Origin: CAYMUB01 sp964393545
Lineage (GTDB): Bacteria; Patescibacteriota; Microgenomatia; Daviesbacterales; UBA10151
Direction: 5' to 3'
NCBI GenBank assembly: GCA_964393545.1
Contig: CAYMUB010000028.1
Location: 1 to 17,349, forward strand
DNA length: 17,349 bases
The notes under the pieces are model-generated. The model worked only from the letters and a program-made list of their open reading frames with translations, did no database searches and was not told where the DNA came from. The position numbers were made by a program, and so were the translations under genes. This document shows, one piece after another, positions 4,892 through 12,400 of this stretch (positions are counted from its first letter, which is position 1; each line of letters opens with the position of its first letter).

Positions 4892-5632
4892 ATGTTAAAT
4901 AATTCTCCTGATAGTGCAGAAATATCCATACCAGATTTTGATTTAAATGATTCACAGAGGGAAGCTTTACATAAAACTTTGGTATGGACAAAGGGATACT
5001 TCGATAATATTCCCCTTGGTGCACACATTGGTGGACATGGTTTTGATAAAACAATGAGGCAGGCAGGAATGGCAGCTGTAATCGCCTCTAAAGAAGGTCA
5101 CCCTGTTTTCTTACCCGTCTTAACTTCTATGGTAATGGATGTAGGCAGAGCTACTACAGATCCTAGATCTAGAAACTTTCAACATGGACAATTATCAAGA
5201 GAGATTATAAAAGCTGAACTATTAGGATCACTAGATATTTTAACCCCTGAAGATAGAGAGCTTGTTGGAAATGCAGTAGAGGATCATTCCAAGCTAAATG
5301 AGAAGGTTAGGAGAAGTTATCTTGTTGAAGTAGTTATGGATGCAGACAGACTTGATTGTTTGGGAGCTTTAGGACCCTTAAGGTCGGCAAGTTGGCTTCA
5401 CAACCTGCCTCTCATTCTGCCTGAAGAAACTGAGACAAATTCGGTTGATGGAAACCTTAAGACTTTATGGCAGGATATGGCTTACAGACATATGGAATGG
5501 GTGGATATGTTATGGACTAATACTGCCAGAGAAATAGCTGAACCAAGGGTTCAAGCATATAGGGAGTATTTAAAGCGTCTTCAGAGAGAAGCTTCATTTT
5601 CATATCAAGCATATCAGAAATTAGGAATTTAG
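4892..5632 (+). CDS. HD-fold phosphohydrolase-like protein with a substituted HD motif
   Basis: A 246-aa protein with the helical pattern of small HD-domain hydrolases. An early H-x-x-D (H49-D52, GGHGFDKT) is followed by a long helix, the stretch LPVLTSMVMDVGR where the family has an A-L-L-H-D-I-G motif, H98 in NFQHGQ, H131 in EDHSKLNEK, and DADRLDCLGALG, the usual closing motif. The histidine of the HD doublet is Met82 (codon ATG), with Asp83 kept. A metal ligand is thus lost, so normal two-metal or one-metal catalysis is doubtful. The rest of the fold looks intact and shows no frameshift. It is a single-gene unit with its own promoter. The substrate is unknown. Confidence 0.65.
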   Translation: MLNNSPDSAEISIPDFDLNDSQREALHKTLVWTKGYFDNIPLGAHIGGHGFDKTMRQAGMAAVIASKEGHPVFLPVLTSMVMDVGRATTDPRSRNFQHGQLSREIIKAELLGSLDILTPEDRELVGNAVEDHSKLNEKVRRSYLVEVVMDADRLDCLGALGPLRSASWLHNLPLILPEETETNSVDGNLKTLWQDMAYRHMEWVDMLWTNTAREIAEPRVQAYREYLKRLQREASFSYQAYQKLGI

Positions 5633-5636
5633 AGTG

Positions 5637-5660
5637 GATGGCTGATCGGATTTGAACACT
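5637..5660 (-). other. tRNA 3'-end-like relic
   Basis: On the minus strand the segment reads GTTCAAATCC, a perfect T-loop/B-box match, followed by GATCAGCCATCCA, which looks like the 3' acceptor strand and discriminator of a tRNA. No pairing T-stem 5' arm or GGATGGC acceptor 5' arm exists nearby, so this is not a complete tRNA. It could be an att-like remnant, a decayed tRNA, or chance. Confidence 0.3.
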
Positions 5661-5714
5661 CTTAGCTTCAAAAATCAGAAGAATTTAAGGAATTATTGAA
5701 ATTTTGTGCCTATG

Positions 5715-5788
5715 CGGGACCGACGGGACTCAAACCCGCGACCTCAGGCTTGACAAGCCCGTGCTCTAATCAACTGAGCTACGATCCC
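5715..5788 (-). tRNA. tRNA-Asp(GTC)
   Basis: A complete cloverleaf on the minus strand. The acceptor is GGGATCG/CGGTCCC with one T-G wobble, the D-arm GCTC/GAGC, the anticodon stem CGGGC/GCCTG around TTGTCAA (anticodon GTC), the T-loop TTTGAGT, and the discriminator G expected for tRNA-Asp. CCA is not encoded (G73 is followed by CAT). Its first 10 bases are also the last codons of the LAGLIDADG gene. No clear separate promoter is visible, so it may be transcribed through that gene or from a site inside its 3' end. Confidence 0.95.
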
Positions 5789-6714
5789 AATTGTTCCATT
5801 CCACTTTTTAAGATATACCATTTTCTTCTCAAACGGGGTATATCTTCCGAAGGGTAAATGAATCTGAACAATTTTACCACATCTTGTGTGCTATATACCA
5901 GGTCATAGCTCCCTTTTTGTTTTCTATGCAAACCTCCCTCTCCGATATTGCCTAAAGAAATAAGTTTCTTTCTGAGAACATCTAGAAATTTATAGCTACC
6001 GCTAGTAAATATAGCCACCAACTGTTTATAACGCTTGTTTTTTCTATCTTTTCGGATTCTTTGTGAAAAACTTGCGCAACCATCTCCATCAAAGTATCCT
6101 CTTATGAAATGGTTAACAACATTATCTGGAATAACTGGAAAATTCAAGGTAAGACTTTTATTAGGCGTAAACCCTAATTCTAAAAGACGTTTGTAGATTA
6201 TCTTGCTACCAATTTGTATAACATATTTTGTTTTCCAATTCTTGTTGGGTAATATGTGCTTTTCAATAGAGTTTGTAACTCCTAAAATCTCTTTTACGTC
6301 AATCAACAGTTCTTGATCGGATGAGGTGAATACCATATAACATGAGCCGTTTTTATTTTTAAACATATGTCCATCAGCTGCAAAATAGCCTAATACATAA
6401 GCCATTTCTGGATTCCATGTATCAAAAAAGGTTTCAACTCTTCTTTGAGGCCAGCCTTTTAGTTTTTTGATAGATTTTGGATGAAGTAAGTGGTAATCGC
6501 GCCATTGTTGGACAATTTTTTCTCGTCCTTTTACTCCTCCCCAAAATTCTCGCGCAATTAATCTTTGTTTCTGAGATTTTCCTAAGGGGACACTCCGAAC
6601 CCACGTACTAATACTTCCTTTGCTGACTTTTAACTCTTTAGCTATTTCTTTTACACTAAACCCATTTGCTCTTAATCTTCTAGCTTCATTTTGCTCAAAT
6701 AATTTGGGTTTCAT
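5779..6714 (-). CDS. HTH plus LAGLIDADG homing endonuclease, free-standing
   Basis: From ATG at 6714 the protein has 311 aa. Residues about 10-40 form a helix-turn-helix (FSVKEIAKELKVSKGSISTWV). Two LAGLIDADG motifs follow: AYVLGYFAADGHM and NHFIRGYFDGDGCASF. A single chain with two motifs should act as a monomeric, asymmetric site-specific double-strand nuclease. The acidic residue of each motif is present (D in AADG and DGDG), so it may be active. The 3' end runs 10 bases into tRNA-Asp, whose GGATCGTA supplies the last two codons and the stop. TTG at 6729 would add five residues, but it overlaps the predicted -10, so ATG is preferred. No intron is evident; the HTH may make it a regulator or a site-targeting nuclease. 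Confidence 0.82.
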   Translation of the reverse strand: MKPKLFEQNEARRLRANGFSVKEIAKELKVSKGSISTWVRSVPLGKSQKQRLIAREFWGGVKGREKIVQQWRDYHLLHPKSIKKLKGWPQRRVETFFDTWNPEMAYVLGYFAADGHMFKNKNGSCYMVFTSSDQELLIDVKEILGVTNSIEKHILPNKNWKTKYVIQIGSKIIYKRLLELGFTPNKSLTLNFPVIPDNVVNHFIRGYFDGDGCASFSQRIRKDRKNKRYKQLVAIFTSGSYKFLDVLRKKLISLGNIGEGGLHRKQKGSYDLVYSTQDVVKLFRFIYPSEDIPRLRRKWYILKSGMEQLGS

Positions 6715-6725
6715 TTGGCACTTTA

Positions 6726-6755
6726 ACAATAAGATAATTGAGTTAATTTTGTCAA
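6726..6755 (-). promoter_or_regulatory. Promoter of the LAGLIDADG gene, overlapping the polX -35
   Basis: Consensus TTGACA (6755-6750), an 18-base spacer and TATTGT (6731-6726) on the minus strand. Eleven bases separate it from the ATG at 6714. Its -35 shares five of six base pairs with the polX -35. Confidence 0.6.
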
Positions 6756-6778
6756 CAACTACATTAAGGTGCTATATT
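6749..6778 (+). promoter_or_regulatory. Promoter of polX, leaderless
   Basis: TTGTCA (6749-6754), an 18-base spacer and TATATT (6773-6778). Six bases separate the -10 from the ATG at 6785, so transcription should begin at or next to the start codon. Confidence 0.7.
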
Positions 6779-6784
6779 TAGGCT

Positions 6785-8533
6785 ATGGAACTCTCCAATG
6801 CTAAAGTAGCAAAAATCCTTCGTAATGTGGCTGCTGCTTATACCATCAAAGGAATTGGTAATGTCTTTCAAATCCGTGCCTATGAAAACGCTGCTGACTC
6901 AATAGAACATTCAACTGTAGAGATTTCCAATTTATGGGAAGAGGGGAGACTGGATGAGGTTCCAGCATTAGGGAAGAGCATTAGAGGCTATTTAGAAGAG
7001 TTATTTATTGAGGGAAAAGTTTCTCACTTTGAAGAAGTGCAGCAAGGTATACCTCAAGTTGTTTTTGAAATGCTGGATATTCCCGGGATTGGGCCTAAAA
7101 CAGCTCAAAAAATAGCTGGATTGGGAGTAAAAAGTATAGAGGATTTAAAAACTCAGATTAAAACAGGAGAACTGGTTAAAAAGGGTTTTTCAGCCAGGCT
7201 GGCAGAAAATATTTTGGGTGGTTTAGGCAAACTTTCTGTTAAAACCAACAGGATGTTTTTACCTTATGCTTTTGCCCAAGCAGAAAAGATTTTAAATTAC
7301 CTAAAGCAAAGCAAAGATGTAAAAGAGGCACACTTTTTGGGGTCTTTGCGAAGAATGGTTGCCACAATTGGGGATCTGGATTTTTCAGCCTCTTCAGAGA
7401 AGAGTGAAAAGGTTATTAAGTATTTTTGTCAAATGTCTGGTGTTATCAGGGTTTTGGAAAAAGGGTCAAATCAAGCCTCTGTGGTCCTGGGAAGCGGCTT
7501 ACGTTTGGATTTGTTAGTAGGGGAGAGGGAATCTTATGGAGCCTTATTACAACACTTTACAGGAGGCAAGAATCATAATATTCATCTTAGAGCTTTAGCG
7601 GAGAGAAATGGTCTATCTTTATCAGAAATCGGAGTAAAAAGCATTAAGACAGGAAAAATAGTTCATACTAAAACAGAAGATGAATTTTATAAATTACTGG
7701 GGATGCAAACTCCTCCACCGGAAATCAGAGAAGATATCGGTGAAATTGAGGCTGCTTTAGAGCGTAAACTGCCCACATTAGTTGAGACTGCAGATATAAA
7801 AGGGGATTTACACCTGCATTCTAATTATCCAATTAAAAATCCTTCCCATGGGCCTGGAGTAAATCCAATAGAGGAGATAGTAGCCAAAGCTCAGGAGCTA
7901 GGATATCAATTTGTGGGAATATCTGATCATCCTTTAGGGATTAGTACCACCAGTGAGAAGGAGAAAATTGAATGGGTAGAACAGAGGACAAAATTTATTC
8001 AACACATTCAAAAGAAGACAAAAAGTATTCGGGTACTAAATGGACTCGAGATAGATATTCTTGGAAATGGTGATTTGAGTGTACCTGAAAAAGCTCTGGT
8101 AACACTGGATTATTGCATAGCAGGGATTCACTCTGGTCACAGAGCTTCAAAAGAAGTTATTACTAAAAGATTACTTGCAGCTTTAAATAATCCTCAGGTA
8201 GATATTATTTCTCATCCAACAAACAGGTTACTAAATGAAAGAGATTCATCTGAAGCAGATTGGGTAGAGGTTTTTAAGGCAGCTGCTAAAAATAATAAAC
8301 TGCTGGAGATTAATGCTTTTCCAAATAGGTTAGATTTAAGGGATGATTTGGTGAAACTTGCTAAAGAATATGGAGTAAAGTTTATTATTAATACTGATGC
8401 TCACCAAGTAGATCAGATGGATAATATGAGGTTTGGGGTGGCTGTGGCAAGAAGAGGTTGGGCTACAAAGATGGATATTGTTAATACTTGGGACTTTAAA
8501 AATATTGCCAAATGGTTTATGATAAAATTATGA
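6785..8533 (+). CDS. polX: Family X DNA polymerase with PHP 3'-5' exonuclease (PolX)
   Basis: A 582-aa bacterial PolX of usual length, a repair polymerase that fills short gaps and has a Mn2+-dependent PHP nuclease. In order: an N-terminal 8-kDa-like domain; a helix-hairpin-helix near residue 100 (DIPGIGPKTAQKIA); a polymerase palm with GSLRRM...GDLDF (catalytic D197 and D199) and RLDLL (D242); and a PHP domain starting near 339 with GDLHLHS (H343, H345), GISDH, EIDIL, GIHSGH, SHPTNR and NTDAH. All expected metal ligands appear to be present, so both activities should be intact. The common SDG after the first PHP motif is replaced by a PSHGPG stretch. It heads a cluster with the small protein (ATGA overlap) and lemA. 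The mRNA is predicted to be leaderless. Confidence 0.95.
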   Translation: MELSNAKVAKILRNVAAAYTIKGIGNVFQIRAYENAADSIEHSTVEISNLWEEGRLDEVPALGKSIRGYLEELFIEGKVSHFEEVQQGIPQVVFEMLDIPGIGPKTAQKIAGLGVKSIEDLKTQIKTGELVKKGFSARLAENILGGLGKLSVKTNRMFLPYAFAQAEKILNYLKQSKDVKEAHFLGSLRRMVATIGDLDFSASSEKSEKVIKYFCQMSGVIRVLEKGSNQASVVLGSGLRLDLLVGERESYGALLQHFTGGKNHNIHLRALAERNGLSLSEIGVKSIKTGKIVHTKTEDEFYKLLGMQTPPPEIREDIGEIEAALERKLPTLVETADIKGDLHLHSNYPIKNPSHGPGVNPIEEIVAKAQELGYQFVGISDHPLGISTTSEKEKIEWVEQRTKFIQHIQKKTKSIRVLNGLEIDILGNGDLSVPEKALVTLDYCIAGIHSGHRASKEVITKRLLAALNNPQVDIISHPTNRLLNERDSSEADWVEVFKAAAKNNKLLEINAFPNRLDLRDDLVKLAKEYGVKFIINTDAHQVDQMDNMRFGVAVARRGWATKMDIVNTWDFKNIAKWFMIKL

Positions 8534-8817
8534 CAAATGATGATAAGAATGAATTCAAAGTTTTAATTAAAGAAGGCACAATAGAAGCTTTAAAATCTTC
8601 TGAAGGTCAGGATGCTATAGTTTCTGCTTTAAATTCAGAAAAAGGACAAGAGGTTTTGGTTAAATCTTTTGTTAAAGGGTATCATGCAATGGTTGAGCCT
8701 ATCTTAGAGGATATATCTGATGATGTTGAGGCTATAAAAATTGAATTAAAGTATGTTAAAGATAGACATGAATCAAAAATATCAAGATTGGAAAGAAAGG
8801 TAGGGTTAGTAATTTAA
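8530..8817 (+). CDS. Small coiled-coil protein of unknown function (95 aa)
   Basis: I do not recognise this protein. It is 95 aa and charged. An N-terminal helical half contains two similar segments (IEALKSSEGQDAIVSAL and LNSEKGQEVLVKSFV). The C-terminal half has a heptad-like pattern (DISDDVEAIKIELKYVKDRHESKISRLERKV), suggesting a coiled coil. It has no membrane helix. The ATG at 8530 overlaps the polX stop as ATGA, the usual coupling arrangement, and is preferred over the upstream ATG at 8512. The stop is directly followed by the lemA ATG. Its place between polX and lemA shows co-translation but does not define a role. Confidence 0.75.
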   Translation: MTNDDKNEFKVLIKEGTIEALKSSEGQDAIVSALNSEKGQEVLVKSFVKGYHAMVEPILEDISDDVEAIKIELKYVKDRHESKISRLERKVGLVI

Positions 8818-9366
8818 ATGATAACTTATATCCTGATTGGTGCAGTTGTTTTGTTACTACTTTGGTTATTTGGTACCTATAATGGTTTAGTGACTTTAAG
8901 AAATAGGGTCAGAGAAGCCTGGTCACAGATAGATGTTCAGTTGAAAAGAAGATCTTCATTAATCCCAAACTTGGTTGAAAGTGTTAAAGGCTACACCAAA
9001 CATGAAAAAGGTGTTTTGGAAGAAGTCACCAAAGCCAGAACTTCTTTAATGGGAGCTAAAAATCCGGGAGAGGCAGCAAAAGCTGATAATATGTTATCCG
9101 GTGCTTTAAAATCACTTTTCGCTGTAGCTGAAAATTATCCCCAACTTAAGGCATCGGAAAATTTTAAACAACTGCAGGATGAATTATCTGACACAGAAAC
9201 AAAAGTAGCTGCCTCAAGGCAGTTTTACAACACGAATGTGATGGATTTAAATAACTCTTTGGAAACAGTACCTTCAAATATTGTAGGTAATATGTTTGGT
9301 TTTAAAAAAGAGGAATTTTTTAAAGCCACTGATTCAGAAAAAGCTGATGTTTCTGTAAAATTTTAA
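8818..9366 (+). CDS. lemA: LemA family membrane protein
   Basis: A 182-aa protein with one N-terminal membrane helix (about 3-20, rich in I, V and L) followed by a long helical domain. The family signature is clear: YNGLVTLRNRVREAWSQIDVQLKRRSSLIPNLVESVKGYTKHEK, then ENYPQLKASENFKQLQDELSDTETKVAASRQFYNTNV, and a C-terminal NMFGFKKEEFF. LemA proteins are predicted with a short external N-terminus and a cytoplasmic helical bundle; their exact role is unsettled. They often neighbour htpX. Here htpX lies 3.9 kb downstream, with a giant gene between. It starts directly after the upstream stop codon with no Shine-Dalgarno, so translation is likely coupled. Confidence 0.95.
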   Translation: MITYILIGAVVLLLLWLFGTYNGLVTLRNRVREAWSQIDVQLKRRSSLIPNLVESVKGYTKHEKGVLEEVTKARTSLMGAKNPGEAAKADNMLSGALKSLFAVAENYPQLKASENFKQLQDELSDTETKVAASRQFYNTNVMDLNNSLETVPSNIVGNMFGFKKEEFFKATDSEKADVSVKF

Positions 9367-9459
9367 ACTTCTTGTAGAAAAGATTCTGGTATCCAATTAT
9401 ATTTATCAACCTGGGATGAGAAAAGCGACAGGGGGTAAACAAGCAAGCCCTTAATAGGT

Positions 9460-9488
9460 CTGAAATATTGTAAATTGTTTGCTATTAT
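9460..9488 (+). promoter_or_regulatory. Promoter of the 1244-aa protein gene
   Basis: CTGAAA (9460-9465), a 17-base spacer and an extended -10 (TGC then TATTAT, 9480-9488). Eight bases separate it from the ATG at 9497, predicting a leader of 0-2 bases. The gene is thus an independent unit between lemA and htpX. Confidence 0.65.
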
Positions 9489-9496
9489 AAAAGTAT

Positions 9497-12400
9497 ATGG
9501 AACTTTCTCGAACTTTTACCTTAAAGGAGCAATTGGCATCTATCGAGGGTAGTACACTGCCTGATAAAGTATTACGATCTGAGTTATCAGAAGACCAAAA
9601 AACAGTAACTGCATTTGAAAGCTACTTCGAAGATTTAACTTCTGGAGATCCAGAACGTATAAAATCAGCAAAACTTAGATTAACACCAAAGTTTGCAAAT
9701 GACTTCCTAGTAGATGAAAAAGGTAATTATGTAAGGATAGGAGTTAATGGACCTGCAATACCCAAAGCAGATGTACCTTTACTTGAGGTGGAACAAAGTA
9801 AATTATTAATCACTCTAAGCGGTGAGGTTAGCCAAGCTATCTCTGAGAAAGAAACAACACAAAAGACAGCTACTGCATTTAGTACATATGCTGCTGATTT
9901 AGCCTCAGGAGATCCAGAACGTATAAAATCAGCAGAACTTAGATTAACACCAAAGTTTGCAAATGACTTCCTAGTAGATGAAAAAGGTAATTATGTAAGG
10001 ATAGGAGTTAATGGACCTGCAATACCCAAAGCAGATGTACCTTTACTTGAGGTGGAACAAAGGGAAATTCTGGTAGAAATAGAGAAATTAATTACTGACC
10101 CTCAAGTATCTGCAGAAACTAGATCATTAGTCGGGAAATATATAAATACCTCAAATACAGCAGACCTGGCAAGACTTCAATCCATGATGACTTTGGGAAG
10201 CAGTAACATTTCAGAACGGGTGGGAGGAACTATAAGTCAGTACAACACTTTAAAAAGAAGGCTTGATTTAAGGCAATCATTCTATACAACGCTATTTCAA
10301 GATGAATCAGTAGAAAAAGCTGTTAATACTTTAGCTGGATTTGAGCAGCAAAGCGTAGAAGATACCTCATTGGTAGCCAACTTAAGAGAAAGGGCTTTTG
10401 GAATCAGAAGACTCAGGTTGACTAGTAATTTTGCAGCAACTCTTGCTGTTCCAGACAGAAACTTTGACCAGTCTTTATCACTAATTGGTATTTTAGAAAA
10501 ATCTTCCAACCAAGAAGATAGAGTTTGTGGCCGGGTACTGCGGTCATCACTTTATGGGTTGGAACTGACAACCTTTAGAGACGAGGTAAGAAAAATGATC
10601 CGCATTGATACTGACCCACGCAGACTTTATAGCTATATAGACAGCTTACCTGTAAGACCTACTGTAGGCAGTGATGATTATATCCAGACACTATCCTCTC
10701 TGAAAGAGAGAGTAAGCAATTTCTATGTGGTGATTGGGAAAATTAGCCGCCTCAAGCAAGCTAACAGCATAAGAGCAGGTTTTGCTGGACTAAGTGTGGA
10801 CCGAGTAATATCCAGGATCAATAGTCTTGCCGATGAAACAGGAGAAGAAATAGCAGTTAAATTACAGCTAGTTGAGTTGTATAAAAGCTATTTGGCAGTA
10901 AATAAGCCAGGATTATTTGATGAAAGATTTAAGCGGGAAATTACTGAAGGTATTGAGGCAAAGTTAAAACAAAAGTTTATTAGTCCGGAACTTGGAAAAA
11001 ATAAAGCAGCATTCAATTACATTAGGGAAAATTTTGTTAGAGTTATTTATCCTCTTATTGAAGTATTCAGAGACGATCCAAGAACTAAAAAAGATGTTGA
11101 CAGATTGTTATCTTCATCACCTGATGGTCAAACTTCAAATCCTAGATTAAGATTTATCCAAAAATTAACTCAGCTTGAGGGACAAAGACCATTAACTGAT
11201 ATAGAAAGAGCTTATATTCAATCAGTTGAGTTACTTACCTTATTTAACCCTTATTTAGTTGCAGCAGCTACAGCAGAATTTGGAGTAACCAGTGAATTTT
11301 TAAGACATCATTTTGATATTCTTTCTCAAAAAACACAGGATAAACTTAAAGATGGGGATTACGTACCACTTATCCAAGTTGGAACAGGCCCAAATGGGTT
11401 AGCAGCCTTTGGAGAAATTGTCAGAAATAATCCAGAACTGGCAAGACAAACTTTAATAGTTGATTCTGGTGAGCAACCAGGTGGACCTTTTGCGATACCA
11501 CGGGGTCCAGCTTGGGAATTAAATAGTGCTAATAGAAGAGGGCTTGGAGGATATACAATGCCTGATGCTCCAAACGGTAACGAGCTAAAAACAGTACGGG
11601 CTTATGGTAGTCCAGTAGCTAGATGGTATCCAGGCGAGCGTTCAAAAGGAGCAGTTATTAGGCAAGGAAGTATTAATACAACTGTTGACTACCTGCCAAC
11701 TCCCGATGATCTTTCTACTGCACGATACCCGACTAATGAGGAACTTCAAACAATTTTGGCTTTGCAAACCGCAATACTTACTCAAAACTTAGCTTTAAAA
11801 ACTGAACTTGAGAAAGTAGAACCAAATCCTAATCAGGATGAAAAAGGAGATAAAATTGCTACTCTTAAGATAGTAGACAGAGATGGTAAAGAAAGAGTGG
11901 TAAAAGTAAAAACAGATGGAGTATTTATCAGCAGCGGTCTGGGAGAACCTACTTATGGGTTTAAACTTGAAGGTAGCCGGGCAGAACGGGTATTACAAGA
12001 AACAGCAGGCATGACAGGTTTTCCAAAAATTACTACCACACTTGAAGCATTCCGGGCATTATCTGATAGAACACAGGAAAAAAAATCCCCGGGTAAAACA
12101 TTGGCTATTTGGGGTAGAGGAAATTCCGCAGATACTCTAATTGAGTTTATTGGAAACATTTTCCAAGGTGATAACCCCTTGGTTCGAGATGTTGCTAAGA
12201 TCTACATTGTTTCAGAAGGAGATCTAAGCTCCCGTCCCCGCTATTCGCTTATTAGTGATCTAAAACCAAGGAATGGAAGAGGAAATTTAATTGAACTAGT
12301 TAAGGCGAGAGTTGCAGATATAGATTTTGCTGGTAGTAGTGGCCCACCCGAAAAAAGAGAAATAGTCCTTCTTGATACCAGTGGGAGACCGATTGTTGAT

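Noticed and set aside
5779..6729. WhiA regulator
   Set aside because: WhiA carries its HTH at the C-terminus and usually has a degenerate LAGLIDADG. Here the HTH is N-terminal and both LAGLIDADG motifs are intact.
6715..6729. TTG start at 6729 for the LAGLIDADG gene
   Set aside because: It overlaps the predicted -10 element, so this transcript could not contain it. ATG at 6714 opens the HTH region directly.
8512..8529. Start of the small coiled-coil gene at 8512
   Set aside because: ATG at 8530 forms the standard ATGA overlap with the polX stop. The upstream ATG would add six residues without a binding site.
684..8533. UGA recoding as in Absconditabacteria/Gracilibacteria
   Set aside because: TGA ends vapC, the TPR gene, polX, gatC and gatA at the expected family lengths, so the standard code applies.
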